A stretch of 64,000 nucleotides of DNA from Sternotherus odoratus. Taxonomy: Eukaryota; Chordata; Testudines; Kinosternidae. Numbering within the stretch: position 1 is the first letter of the stretch; every line of letters begins with the position of its first letter. The notes beneath the pieces were generated by a model. It was not told the origin of the DNA. It did no database searches and saw only the letters and a list, made by a program, of their open reading frames with translations. Where the stretch lies: NCBI GenBank assembly GCA_032164245.1, contig JAVMKO010000002.1:183092920-183156919 (forward strand), in the 5' to 3' direction. Position numbers and translations under genes: made by a program. Of this stretch, positions 12,020 through 23,800 are shown piece after piece.

Positions 12020-12727
12020 TGTGACAGGGTCAGATCAGATGTCTACAGAAGAGTGACAGAAGGGAGATATATTAGCCCCAGATTAAGCAGGTCCCCTTTC
12101 CCTGGGTAAGGCAACGGGCAGTTCCAGAACAATCAGGAACTTGCTGGAACCAATTAAGGTAGGCAGGCTAATTAGGACACCTAGAGCCAATTAAGAAGCT
12201 GCTAGAATCAATTAAGGCAGGTTTAAAAAGGACCTCATTTCAGTCAGTGAGGGGCCTGCTGCTGGAGGAGTACAAATGCTATCTGGCATCAGGAGGAAGG
12301 TCCTGTGGTAAAAGGATAAAGAAGGTGTTGGGAGGAGGCCATGGGGAAGTAGCCCAGAGAGTTGAAGCTATTACAGGAGACACTAGACAGCTGCAATCCA
12401 CAGGGCCCCAGGCTGGAACCTGAAGTAGAGGGCAGGCCCGGGTTACACCCAATTCTCTCCACCCCCCAACTCCTACTTGATACCAGAGGAACTGACCTGG
12501 ACTGTGGGTTCAACCAAAGGGGAAGGTCTCTGTCCTGTTCCCTGACCCACTAGGTGGGACAGCAGAGACTGAGAGGATTGTTCTTTTTTTCCCCATGCTG
12601 GCCAGTGATGAGGTTAGTTGAATGAATTTCAGGTTTGAGCTACTGGCAAAAGTGGCCAAACTGAGGGCTGCCGTGAATCTCTGAGGCAAGCAAATCTGCC
12701 AATATGCGCAGGATGAACTTTTTCACA
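12020..12727 (+). mobile_element. Solo-LTR-like element with inverted ends
   Basis: 708 bp starting TGTGACAGGGTC and ending TTTTTCACA, with a 4-bp duplication atat on both sides (12016-12019, 12728-12731). The body has the aattaagg/caattaag repeats and ggaggaaggtcctgtgg segment of a repeat I recall as common in turtle genomes. Length, TG...CA ends and a short TSD suggest a solo LTR. No internal protease/RT sequence accompanies it. Superfamily not determined. Confidence 0.6.
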
Positions 12728-13047
12728 ATATGTATCAATAACTTAAATGGGAGAACAGCAGAACACTGCAACTGGGAAAAAAAAACAACCCCAAAACAAA
12801 TTACCACCACTATCAGAAAGCCAAATAAGCCAAAGTTAAGGTGGTTATTTACACACTGGAAAATGTGGAATATTGGCGTTAAGGCAGGTTTTCAAGCCTG
12901 TCATAAAAATAGGTTAGTCACTTAGACAGTATTTCACAACCTCTCTCACTACAAAATAAGGCTCTGATTCTACAGAAAAACACCCTTGCACGTATCTTTG
13001 CACATAAGGAGGTTCACTGAGTTTAGGGAACTACTGATGTAAATAAA

Positions 13048-13218
13048 TAAGACGAGGAAGACGTTGTAGCACCTTAGAAACTATCCAGTTTATTTCAGCA
13101 TAAGCTGAAGTGGGCTATAGCCCACGACAGCTTATGCTGAAATATAGTCTCTAAGGTTCTACAGCGTCTTCCTCGTCTTATTTATGGATACAGACTAACA
13201 CGGCTGCTAATCTTAAAC
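13048..13218. mobile_element. Penelope-like element, fold-back insertion B
   Basis: 171-bp insert with a perfect 14-bp target duplication ctgatgtaaataaa (13034-13047, 13219-13232). The left half (aagacgaggaagacgttgta...) is the inverted copy of the right half (...ctacagcgtcttcctcgtctt). They meet at the palindrome tgggctatagccca. The right end carries the 3' tail CAGACTAACACGGCTGCTAA. It is the same family as 4125-4439 but in the opposite tail orientation, and its hammerhead-like GAAA is mutated to GACA with CTGAAG fused into the stem. Confidence 0.75.
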
Positions 13219-13232
13219 CTGATGTAAATAAA

Positions 13233-15599
13233 ATTACTCATGTATGTTGCAAGGTTGGGACCTTGCCTCACCCCCAACTATCACACCTCAGCAATTTTAA
13301 AGCAAAAAACCTAAAAGGAATGTGGTGTATCTTCCATTTTTCATCACTGTTCAAAGATCTAGCAGAATTTCTACAGGATTACAAGAAATAATAAAAAGAC
13401 AATCCACCATCACAAGTTGCTCCAATTTTTAAAAAACAACTTGGAATATATGGCTTTCACAACAATTTAGACATTAGAAAGAAATAAAAATGTAAACTCT
13501 GTTAACTGTATAAAATATTGCAAATCTAATCCTCACATTATAAAATGATGAAGGTCAAACAATACAAAATTAATTCTTTAAAAAAAATGAGAGACTGCTT
13601 CATGAGGCAGCAGAAACAGGAAGCCCTCCTGCTTAAATGTTTTTATGTGGGTCAGAGGCAGCAGCAGCAGAGGTCTAACTAGAGAAACTGGGGAACATGA
13701 TCAAGTCCTCTCCACTCTGCACTTCTGATTTAATTGGTGAGGGAAGCAGAACTGACAACTAATGCAGACAAAGCTCTGGAGTTCATTAATTTTTTACTGG
13801 TGAGGAATGAGTGGAAAAAGAGTCAATAGTCTACCCCAGTCTATTTTCATTTACTATATGAACACAGCCTGTTATTATCGTGAACAAAGATTAATTGACA
13901 GCAAAAGCAACAGCTGCAGAGTTTAAAATTTGCATTTACTTTTAAGAACTCCAGCAGCAGCAATGTGAAAATGTGGATATAGAAAGGCTGGAACACTTTA
14001 CTTGCACTATAACTGGTTTAATACAAAAAACAGAGATGCAGAAAACAATAAACAACCCACTGATTTCAGAATCATAGGTCTAGCATTCTCTTCAGTTCTC
14101 TTATATTCTACTAAAACCCTCTGTGCCCGTAAGTTGCCTCAAAGTTCTTCTGTGGATATACTGCTGAAATAGGTCACAGTCTTTCCAATGGCTATTAATG
14201 TAAATATCTTTACACAAGTAGTCTCAGTAAGATTAACAGGACTACTGCATCGATTTACTTGTGTTTAAAAGAGTTTGTAGGACAGGAGACTTTGCTTGCA
14301 ACATTACACTATAGTGATTCCTCAAATACAGCATTTAAGTCAGGCAACACCATATTTGACCCCAAGAGAATCCATATTCACACACGTAAAAAGAAAACTC
14401 AGGGCCTGAAGGCTTAAAATAACATATCTTCACCCAGCCAGAATCTCTCCCTCAGACTGTAAAGTTGCTGCTTTCAACTCTGGCTTAACCTCATGTCAAA
14501 CATTAATATTTTTGTAAAAACATGTGTGCTCTCTGTCATCTCAAAATACTATGGGCATAGACTCATATGTATGTCCTGTTCAAATTACGACTAACCTTTA
14601 AAACAAAACAAAACAAAACAAACAAACAAAAATTCTTACTACAATCAAATAGGACTTCTATTTTTGCAAATATATGTAAACTAAAGTGCTAAGATATCTA
14701 TTACTCCGCAAGCACTGTTAAATCCATCTCATAAAAACTGTGTGGGAAGGAGGGCCTTAAAAACATCCTGTTTCAAAGAGTATTTTTTCTATTTTTATTA
14801 CTCGGTATAGTAGCCTTTTCAAGTTTCATTCTGTTTTCACCTCTACAAAAAGTGTTTATTCGTGGGAGCTTAATATTAACATCCTTGTCCTACACTACAA
14901 TTTCTTCATTTACAGAATTGTCAAACATATTAAATAGCAAAATAAAGTAACAACAACATCAGACCACAATGAGTCACAACAGCAAGGATGTTGCAGGTCA
15001 AGCTAGAAGCAGGAGCCAACTATGTTTTTACAGATGTCTTCTGCTTAAAGAGAATGTGGTAACAGCAGCTAAGGGATCAGCAGCAGTATTACAGTAGCAT
15101 CTCTATGTCCAAACCAGATCAGGGCCTTCTTGTGTTATCTACAGAGATAAGAGATGGTCCTTGCTCCAAAGAGTTTACAATCTTAGTTTAAAACAAGATA
15201 ATGGCAGCTGGGCTACACTAAATGAGGGTGAAAAAGACAGGTTAACACAATTCTGCGATATCCTTCTCAAGTTAAAAAGATGGAGTAAGCTACTATTTGG
15301 GATATGAAGGTCCAGGGTTCAAGTCTTCCTCGAGAGAAATTGCTCATGAGAGACCAAAATGGAGGGGAAAAACATATAACAATAACACATTTGGTTGCTT
15401 TCCTAAATTCCAATTTGCATTTTACCATCCCATCGTTCTGAGTTACCTAATTTTGTGACAATTGGTATTTCCTCCAAAGTGCATATGGTAATTATGCCCT
15501 GCCTTTTCATGCCTGCCAGATATATGTACCTCCAAACATTTTTCCCTCTGCATTTTGATCAGAAATGGTGCAGATTGCAATTTACCCAAATTCTAAATA
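13233..15599. other. Intron 2 sequence, mostly unassigned
   Basis: AT-rich intron with an (aaaac)n/(aaac)n tract at about 14600-14630. An L2/MIR-type tail motif (ggtccttgctccaaagagtttacaatctta) is at 15150-15190. No exon, RNA gene or clear transposon boundary was recognised elsewhere. Confidence 0.5.
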
Positions 15600-15986
15600 C
15601 AGTAAAACCTCCATTTAACGGACTAATTCGGGCGAGGGGGTGTCCGTTAAATCAAAAAGTCCGTTATTTAATAATTAAAAAAAAATGAGCTGTCGGAGCA
15701 GCAGCCCGCCCACCACAGGGTCGGGGTGGCAGCTCCGCAGCCCGCCTGCTGCTGGGACCCGGGCGGCAGCCGGGAGCCAGCAGCCAGCCCGCCCGCTTCT
15801 GGGACTCGGGCGGGAGCTGGCAGCCCGCCCGCTGGCGGGACTCGGGCGGGAGCCAGCAGCCAGCAGGCGGGACCTGGCAGCCAGCCCGCCAGAAATGGAT
15901 CAGGAATGCATCAGACTTGCTCAGAAATTTTGTCCGTTGTATCCGAAGTCCGTTAAATCGAGGTCCGTTAAATCGAGGGTTTACTG
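15600..15986. mobile_element. Tigger/pogo-type MITE with GC-rich core
   Basis: Termini CAGTAAAACCTCCATTTAAC and GTTAAATCGAGGGTTTACTG are inverted repeats, flanked by TA (15598-15599, 15987-15988). This is characteristic of Tc1/mariner-Tigger elements. A second internal pair of tccgttaaatc motifs extends the inverted ends. The centre (15680-15890) is a GC-rich array of about 45-50 bp degenerate units (gggactcgggcgggag, ccagcagccagcccgcc). No transposase. Open frames on both strands in the core are artefacts. Confidence 0.85.
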
Positions 15987-16289
15987 TATACACTTTTCTA
16001 CCAGTCCTCTGCACTATATTTAGCTTGCCTTTCAGACCCAGATACTGTACAAAGCATCATAAACTGGAAGGCAATCCAGCTTTTATAAAAGGTGGTAATT
16101 TTTGAAATTTTTCAGCTAAGAAGAATTGTGGCCTGGAAACAATAGTAGGTTGATCTTTGCATAGCACAGTAGAAATTTTAAAGCAGTGATGGAGCAGTCA
16201 CTTAAAAGTACAATACTGAAGGAATTTATCTTGACACTTAGGAGGAGCTCTGCATCAATTGCTGATAACTAGGTATGTTTTTCTTCATT

Positions 16290-17105
16290 CATTAATCTTA
16301 AAAGGGCCAATGGCCCTTCAGGAGAGTTAGGGTATAACTGGACCATGTGGGCCACAGCTGGGAACAATCAGGTATGGCAGGTGGCACTCTTTAGTTAATG
16401 AATAATGGAACAGTTGAACAGCATCCAAAAAAGTTACTTAAAGGAAAGGTGGGAGAAAGAGCTCTCTCTAGAGAAGCCCAGTGGCAGTTGCAGGCTGGAG
16501 AAATCCACGTGGGGAAGGGAGGGAATGAATACGCCTCTGAATGAATATTTACAGGTGAAAGTAACAGTCACAACAGAACTATTGTGGTCCCTGGGGAAGG
16601 GAGACAGTGAGGAGCTCTTGTCAATAAGCTCTAGAAAATAGAAAGGGAGATGGTGTCTACAGTTTGAGTCTGGCTAGAAGTTTGAGTCCTGGGAAGGGAA
16701 TACAAAGTCCTGCAGGGAGCACAATAGTTTACTTTGTTGGGGGAACCCTAACTTAGGGTCCAGTAGATGGAAGAAAACTACTGGGAGCAGGTTAGTCTCC
16801 TGTGGAAGAAGTCTTGAGGGTAGGGCTTGTAAGTGAGAATATCCTGCTATGAAGAGAAGCTCTCTAGGGGCCAGGAAAAGGAGTCCAGAAACAGAAAATT
16901 TCAACAGTTCAAGAAGTAAAGCAGTAGTAGTTATTCAGTTTAAGATTTATTTTTGGACTTTCATTTGGACCATTCTGTTACCCCAAAAGAGATGTAGACT
17001 TTATGGTTTGGCCAGAAGACTGACCAGTGAGAGACAGACAGCCTGCTGGAAGAGCCAAGGAAACTGGTGACGCAAGAGGATGCTCTAAGAATGAGTGAAG
17101 CTCCA
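16290..17105 (+). repeat. LTR-like repeat, boundaries uncertain
   Basis: Contains ggaccattctgttacccc, aaaagagatgtagactttatgg, tttggccagaagactgacc and aaactggtgacgcaagagga blocks that I recall from a turtle LTR-like repeat. Low-scoring open frames only. No TSD found. Confidence 0.3.
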
Positions 17106-18254
17106 TCACACATACAAACAAGACTAAACAAAAATGATGGTTCTGTTTGAAATTGCCCAGTTCCAATCACTTAAATGTTCTTACTACTTTTGGTATTTTT
17201 ACCACAGTACATAGTCCAGAGCATAAAATCTTTTGAATCTGGAAGCACTTTAATGTTTTATTTTTTGTTTTTTAAAGTTTCCAAATGCACACCATATGCT
17301 TTACAACTTAAAGATGTGGTTCTTGCCACAAGAGCTAGTAATGGATCTGATGCAATGAGTGTGGACAACAAACAGCAGGATGGGGATGAGGTGACAATGA
17401 GATAATCTGCTATGCATATACCATTACATATAGCAGAACTTGTATTGGCCCAATGTTTGACTTTACAAATCTTTAAGCATGTAAATTTTAATCATGTCAG
17501 TAGTCCACTAGAAGGCACTGGAAATACTTCTGTGAAATATTACTACTCAAATTGGTAAATATATGCGGCCCCAGCTTACAGGGAGCATGATGAAAAAAGT
17601 ATTTTATACAACTGCATGTAGCCAAAGATGCCAGTGTGAGAGTTTTGTATGTCTCGGACTATAATAAATCAGTTAATTGATGATGCACTGAAATTTGAAA
17701 TCCATCAATGTGGTATCAGCAATGGAAATCAGAAAACTGATCAGAAATAATCAAAAATCTCACAAACATGCAGAAATCTGTTTGAAAAGAAAACAGCATC
17801 ATTTTCACAGAGGATACACAATCCCTGAATTCAGTTCCTGAAGATCATTATTTGTGGTACATTTCCTTACTATTTTTGTAGTTTAAAAACAGTATTAAGT
17901 AGCAACATTTTCTGTATATTTCCAACATCCGATATGTCTCCCTTTAGGGAGATCTGTAAAGACCATGAATTAAAAAATAACTTTAAATGTTGTATTTGTT
18001 GATATATTGTGTTAATGCCCAAAACTGTCATTCTGAAAAATCTTCCAGATTTGGATTTTTTTTAAAATTACGTTTAGGTCACTTATAACAAGAATAATAC
18101 GAAGGAATTTTAATAAAGAAAAGCTTAGTGGACCAGAAAAAGAGCGCATTCCATATAGTTCATGACATGGTGAAAGGCATGGAGAAACGTGTGGGGAAGA
18201 AGTGGAGAAATGGGCTAGCAGCCAGGTACCCCAGACGGAATGAGCAGAATAGGT
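17106..18254. other. Intron sequence with one unassigned open frame
   Basis: An open frame at 17175-17405 (+) ends in a polar stretch (NGSDAMSVDNKQQDGDE) that I do not recognise. A cccttta/ttttttaaag acceptor-like sequence precedes it, but the strand is opposite to GLCCI1. The rest is AT-rich, without a recognised feature. Confidence 0.35.
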
Positions 18255-19545
18255 AATCATCAAGTGATCCATTACCTGTTACCCATTCCCAACTTCTGGC
18301 AAACAGAGGGTAGGGACACAATCCCTATCCAACCTGGCTAACAGCCATTGATGAACGTATCTAGTTCTTTTTTGAACTTTGTTATAGTCTTGGCCTTCAC
18401 AACACCCTCTGGCAAGGAGTTCCACAAGTTGACTCTCCATTGTGTGAAAAAAGTACTGTACTTCCTTTTACTTATTTTAAATATTCTGCCTATTAATTTC
18501 ATTAGGTGACCCCTAGTTCTTGTGTTATGAAAAGGAGTAAATAACACTTCCTTATTTACTTGCTCCACACCAGACATGATTTTATAAACCTATATCATAT
18601 CCCCTTTAGTTGTCTCTTTTCTAAGATAAAAAGTCCCAGTCTTTTTAATCTCTCCTCATATGGAAGATGTTCCATACCCCTAATCATTTTTTTTGTCCTT
18701 TTCTGAACCTTTTCCAATTCCAATACATCTTTTTTGAGATGGGGTAACCACATGTGCATACAATATTCAAGATGTGGGCATACCATGGATTTATATAGCG
18801 GCAATATGATATTTTCTGTCTTATTATCTATACCTTTCTTAAGGATTCCCAACATTCTGTTTGCTTTTTTGACTGCTGCTGCACACTGAGTAGAGGTTTT
18901 CAAAGAACTATCCACAATGACACCACTCAAGAAAGATCTTGGAAACAGCTCATTTAGACTGCATCATTTTATATGTATAGTTGGGATTATGTTTTCCAAT
19001 GGGCATTACTTTGCATTTATCAACATTAAATTTCATCTGCCATTTTGTTGCCCAGTAATCCAGTTTTGAGAGATTCTTTCATAGCTCTTTGCAGTCTGCC
19101 TGAGACTTCACTATCTTGAGTAGTTTTGTATCATCTGCAAATTTTGTCTCCTCACTGTTTACCCCCTTTTCCAAATCATTTATGAATATGATGAATATGT
19201 CTGGACCCAGTACACACCTCTGGGGAACACCACTCTTTACCTCTCTCCATTCTGAAAACCAACCATTTATTCCTACATTTTGTTTCCTAACTTTTAACCA
19301 GTTACCACTCCACAAGAAGACTTTCCCTCTTATCCCAGGACAGCTTACTTTGCTTAAGAGTCTTGGGTGAGGGACTTGTCAAAGGCTTTCTGAAAATCTA
19401 AGTACACTATATTCACTGGATCCCCCTTGTCCAAAAGCTTGTTGACCTCCTCAAAGAATACTAGTAGATTGGTGAGGAATGATTTCCCTTTACAAAAACT
19501 ATGCTGATTCTTCCCCAACAATTATGTTAGTCTATGTGATAAAAA
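18255..19545 (-). mobile_element. CR1 LINE, 3' half with RT fragments
   Basis: Minus-strand CR1. Successive fragments encode the RT region with intact KFADDTKLLK (19079-19315), the LGVIVDSSLK-like/AAAVKKANRMLG and PLYKSMVCPHLEY block (18595-18930) and the terminal [20 protein letters not shown] (18338-18577). Frames are broken between them. The 3' UTR terminates near 18255 without the full octamer tail. The 5' truncation point coincides with a perfect 17-bp inverted repeat (19507-19523/19547-19563). Confidence 0.88.
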
Positions 19546-19708
19546 AAATTGTTGGGGAAGAATTACAAGAATTCTAAATACATTTCTCCAGAAGGTGTTA
19601 TTTGTGCTTCTCAAAAGAATAATCTAAATTAACCAGTTACCTATTTGTGCATAAAACAAACATTGCATGACTTAGAATTACATAAATTGCACACTACATA
19701 GTTTAGTA

Positions 19709-20205
19709 CAAGGGTGGGCAAACTTTTTGTCCCGAGGGCCACATCGGAGTTGCGAAACTGTATGAAGGGCGTTCCCAGCAAGCCTGGTCCTTACCCCCTA
19801 TTTACTCCGTCAGAATCACCAACCAATCCAACCCCCTCCCCCCTCCTTGTCCCTTGACCACCCCCTCCCAGGACCCTCTTCCCCTAATCACCCCACCCTG
19901 GAACCCCACATTTTATCCAACTACCCCGTCCCTTGACTGCTTCCACAGAACTCTCTGGCTCTTATCCAACCTCTCCCTGCTCCCTGACCCCTTAGCATGC
20001 TTCTCAGAGAGGAAAAAGCTTGCAGCCCCATCGCTGCGCTCCCCGGCAGGAGTGTCGGGCCAGAGAGTTGGTGGTGCACCATGTGGGGGAGAGGGAACAG
20101 TGGGGGAGGGGCCAGGGCTACCCTCCCCAGCTGGGAGCTCAAGGGCTGGGCAGGAGGATCCTGCAGGCTGGATGTGGCCCACAGGCCACAGTTTCCCCAC
20201 CTCTG
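19709..20205. mobile_element. Non-autonomous hAT element
   Basis: Ends CAAGGGTGGGCAAACTTTTT and GGCCACAGTTTCCCCACCTCTG form hAT-like inverted repeats (AAACTTTTTG/CACAGTTT). The C-rich interior is typical of this family and resembles 56802-57469. No convincing 8-bp duplication is preserved. The several open frames inside are not proteins. Confidence 0.65.
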
Positions 20206-21659
20206 TTTAACAGCATAACTTTCCTGAAGAGCACACAATCACCTTATTTCTGTTTGGTGTTTTTAACAAGAACATTAAGGATGGGTATGAGAAACCGAAA
20301 GTGAACAGAAGCTGACTAAACCAAATGTAATTAACTGTACCATTTTTTATGTTGTAATGCACAAAGAAAACACAAAGCTGCACTAAATTTAAACATTTTT
20401 CCAGTTTAAAGCTAAGGTGTGACTAGTAAAATTTTTTTCAAAGGTTTATTTTAATTGTTTCCCTTCCAATTATATTTAGAAACTGATGGTACATAACTCA
20501 CTAGTGTCCTGATCCTACAGTCTGATCCAGCAGCATGAAAGCTTATGTATGGGTAGTCTCATGGACGTCAAACGACATTCCTGAACCCATGAGTTTTATC
20601 TGATCACATTGCATGGGCATTACATGATCACTGTTTCAGACCAAGTGAAAACTGAAGTCCAAGGAGGTACAGTGGGTGTCCATAATTCTCCTACATGGAA
20701 ATAGTTTAAAATAAAGATTTTGTGATATGACAGATACTATGTTTGAAATTATCACTGGTAGGAAAGTCATTAAAGAATCAAATATTAAAAGCAAATACTA
20801 TACTAAGCGTGTGGTAAAATATCAGCTCTTGGGAGCTGCTTTCAACAGGAGCAAATAGGAGTATATTTCTATCTTCCTCTTCTTCCCCCTCTCCCACCAG
20901 TCTCACATTGTTCAAGTCAACTTTAATAAGAAAAAGTGTGATATGTTCTTACTGGTGGCTTGGGTTCTCTGTTAAACTGCTGTACTTTTCATGTGTTCCT
21001 TGTAACTACTGAAAACTTCTGAAAAAGACTTTTCTGCACCAAACACAAACAAGCTTGGGTGCATAAACATACAAAAATTGATGAAATTGACCCTTTTGTA
21101 TATTTAGCATTTAGAGAGACATATTTGAAGATCAAAATGTAAGTAAATCCATACATTTTATGATTAAACCTTAATGAAATCCCATGTGGCATCCAGAGCT
21201 AACACCCAACATTGAACAATTTATTTAAATAAACTGGTTGCCATCAGTTCAATCACATCCACTACTTTGGTTATAATTCGGGGCTCCCATGTTCTATAAG
21301 TAGATTAATATACTATTCAGTAGCTAGAGTAAAATACACGGTTATCGCTCAACTCCAATTAACAAAGGTGCCAATATTTCAGAAAATCAAGAAAATAACC
21401 AAAAAGAGAACCTGATAGTATAACTAGGTCTTTGTCATGAGATATGCATGCTGTGAAGATGTATTTTGATGTACTTCACAAGCTTTCTTCCCCTCCATAC
21501 AAAGCTGACTTCATCCTTCTATCAGGATTCTAGTTTTCCTTTCCCATTCTGCAGATTACTTATTTGATCATCCCTAAAAGTTGAATTTCACTTGCAGTTT
21601 TTTAAAGTCTTGTTTCTGAAGGGGGAAAAAGATGTGGAAGACAACTCAATAGTCTAAAC
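20206..21659. other. Intron sequence, nothing recognised
   Basis: AT-rich intron 2. Short unsupported open frames only. Confidence 0.5.
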
Positions 21660-22442
21660 CGGTGGTTCCCAACGTGGGGCGCACGCCCCACAGGGGGGCA
21701 ATTTGATTTTTAAGGGGGGCAATTTGAGAATGAGTTATTAACAGCGAATTTTTTGCATTTCTTATGGTTCTAGGGGCCTCATATACTGCCGATGCCCCCA
21801 CCCCTGGCGGCCGCTTGGAGGGGCTCTGCACTCCGAGTGCAAACCGTTCGCACTTAAGTGCAATCTGCCCGCGTACAGGCTTTTGCCCATGCCTGGTGTA
21901 TCACCATCATCAAAGTGCATTTCACTTCATAAGTTTTTCTCACATTTATTTCTTTCATAAACCCTATGCATAAAATGAGTAGTGCAAGCAAGAAAAAAGT
22001 TAGTCAGTATTCAGAGGAATATTTAAAATTTGGTTTCAGACCCGCTATCCATGATGAACGGTCTCCTTAAAATGATCAAAGTATTACAGAAAAAGCTTCC
22101 ATTAAAATTATTTTATATTTATGCATTTCAGTTCTCTCTGTTTTGAATCTTTATTTGCTATTTTTTCATATCACTTCATATTATTATTCTTTTTTTAACA
22201 ATTTCTTAGTGATTTCTTCCTCAGTACTTTAACTGTCCTTTCGTTCTTTTATTTTTCTCTTTCATGGATGTCATGTTCTTTGGAAGCTTGTTTAGACCAA
22301 GTTAATGGTCTTTTAGGCTTCCTCCACGTGAATAGGAGTTCACTTTTTGAATAATAAGAATTATATGTCACAAGGGGGGGGGGCATCAGGATTTTAGAGA
22401 TGCTTAGGTGGGGCATGGCCAAAAAAAGGTTGGGAACCACTA
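21660..22442 (+). mobile_element. hAT element with transposase N-terminus
   Basis: Inverted ends GGTGGTTCCCAAC (21661-21673) and GTTGGGAACCAC (22429-22440) are hAT-type termini. The interior retains the start of a hAT/ZBED-like transposase (21975-22070) followed by an AT-rich remnant, so this is an internally deleted copy of an autonomous element. No clean target duplication. Confidence 0.7.
21975..22070 (+). pseudogene. hAT transposase N-terminal fragment, 31 codons
   Basis: ATG at 21975 opens a frame encoding SKKKVSQYSEEYLKFGF then RPAIHDERSP and a stop. The K-rich start followed by Y-EEYLKFGF resembles the N-terminus shared by vertebrate hAT-derived ZBED/SCAND3-type transposases. The rest of the gene has been deleted. 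It lies inside a hAT with matching ends, which supports the call. Confidence 0.5.
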
Positions 22443-22972
22443 ACACTCATTTGAGCTCAGTAAGAAAATAGCTATTGCTACATGACTGGAGTTCATAAAT
22501 ATTTACAGAACAAGTCTGCTCTGTTTCAATCATAATTGAAAAGGTTTATTTGATGATGTTTTTGTTCTGAATAGTATGGAAACCTGGGACTATTTGTAAA
22601 GGGCAATATATGTATATATTGTATTACAGATTGGATAAAAGAAATGCTGACCATAACCTGTAGTATTGAAATTCTCCTACATGGAAAATATGGCTTTGGC
22701 TAGGTGAATTTCTTTCTTCCTAATTCAAGACAAAGCATCATCCAATTGACTATAATTTAGAAAATAAATCCAGGATCAATAATTTTGTGCTTGGATGTTT
22801 CACGAGAGCACAAAAGATAGTAGATGGCTCTTTTTTTTGTGCTAAGATGGATTCTTGTGTCCCAGTGTAGCTGGGTAAGACATCAACATAGTGGCTACCT
22901 ATAGACTTCCAACAAATATTTCTGGGGAAAAAAAACAAAAACAATTTCTTGTCTCATTTTAAGTGTCTAATT

Positions 22973-23222
22973 CAGGGGTCTCCAAACTACGGCCCGCGGG
23001 CCGGATGCGGCCCGCGAGGCCCTCTCATCCAGCCCGTGGAGATCTTTTGGGCTCTTTAGAGAATGTTTGGCTCTTTTGAGCTTTCCGCAGGGACGGCTCC
23101 GCGCTGGGGCCTGGAAGCCCGCGCGGGCCGCCAGCCGCGGGGCCGGGACGCGCCGCGTGCTCGGCTGCCGCCGCGGGGCCGGGACCCGCCGCGTGCTCGG
23201 CTGCCGCCGCGGGGCCGGGACA
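22973..23222. mobile_element. hAT element truncated at right end
   Basis: Begins CAGGGGTCTCCAAACTACGG, followed by gcccgcgggcc and an extremely GC-rich tandem array (ccgccgcggggccggga with cgtgctcggctg, 36-bp period, about 23130-23220). The expected right inverted repeat is absent. Open frames in all directions here follow from the GC-rich array. Confidence 0.65.
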
Positions 23223-23354
23223 CAAAACAGAACCTCCCAACCAACCAACGGTGAAAAACACAGACTCCATGAACTCTATTAGGGACCTTGCTATGCCAAT
23301 CTAACATGTGCTTGTGCTCCTTCACTAGCCCATCTTTTCCTCTGCCTGGTTCTC

Positions 23355-23400
23355 TTAGGGCTGGTCTCCACTACGGGGGGGAATCGACTGCAGATACGCA
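23355..23400 (+). mobile_element. MITE end fragment
   Basis: gggctggtctccactacggg followed by gaatcgactgcagatacgca is the end of a turtle-common palindromic MITE. It is cut directly by the DIRS sequence, whose reading frame ends here. Confidence 0.4.
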
Positions 23401-23800
23401 CTCTGTGAATAAGGGGGAATGGAGGAAATGCGCAGAGAAGACCCTCCTTCCAAGGGATCTGAAAGGCATCTGCCTCCGACCCTGGACTGAGGTTCATGAG
23501 GGAGCAAAACCTATGGCATTTCCTGTTGGCCCTTGTGGTGAACAGGTCTAGGAGGGGAAACCCCCACTGTAGGAAGATTGAGTGTGCAATGTCGGGCCTG
23601 AGTGACCATTCGTGGCCCCGAAAGGAGCGACTGAGGGTGTCCGCTAGGACATTCTGAACCACCGGGAGATAGGTGGCTATGAGATGGATGTCGTGTGGAA
23701 TACAAAAATCCCAGAGGGCCAGGGCTTCCCTGCATAGGGGAGAAGAGCGAGCACCACCCTGTTTGTTTATATAAAACATTGTTGCTGTGTTGTCCATCTG
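23400..23800 (-). pseudogene. DIRS RNase H domain fragment
   Basis: The frame encodes DNTATMFYINKQGGARSSPL, later VQNVLADTLSRS and HEWSLRPDIA, then DLFTTRANRKCHRFCS. This is the RNase H-like part that follows RT in DIRS polyproteins, with the NQGG-type and LADTLSR motifs. The upstream RT catalytic core is absent and the frame is fused to ORF1-derived residues, so no functional enzyme is encoded. Confidence 0.75.

Noticed and set aside
17175..17405. Plus-strand frame ending in a polar acidic stretch as a possible exon
   Set aside because: No recognised family, no donor and opposite strand to the host gene. Kept only as an unassigned open frame.
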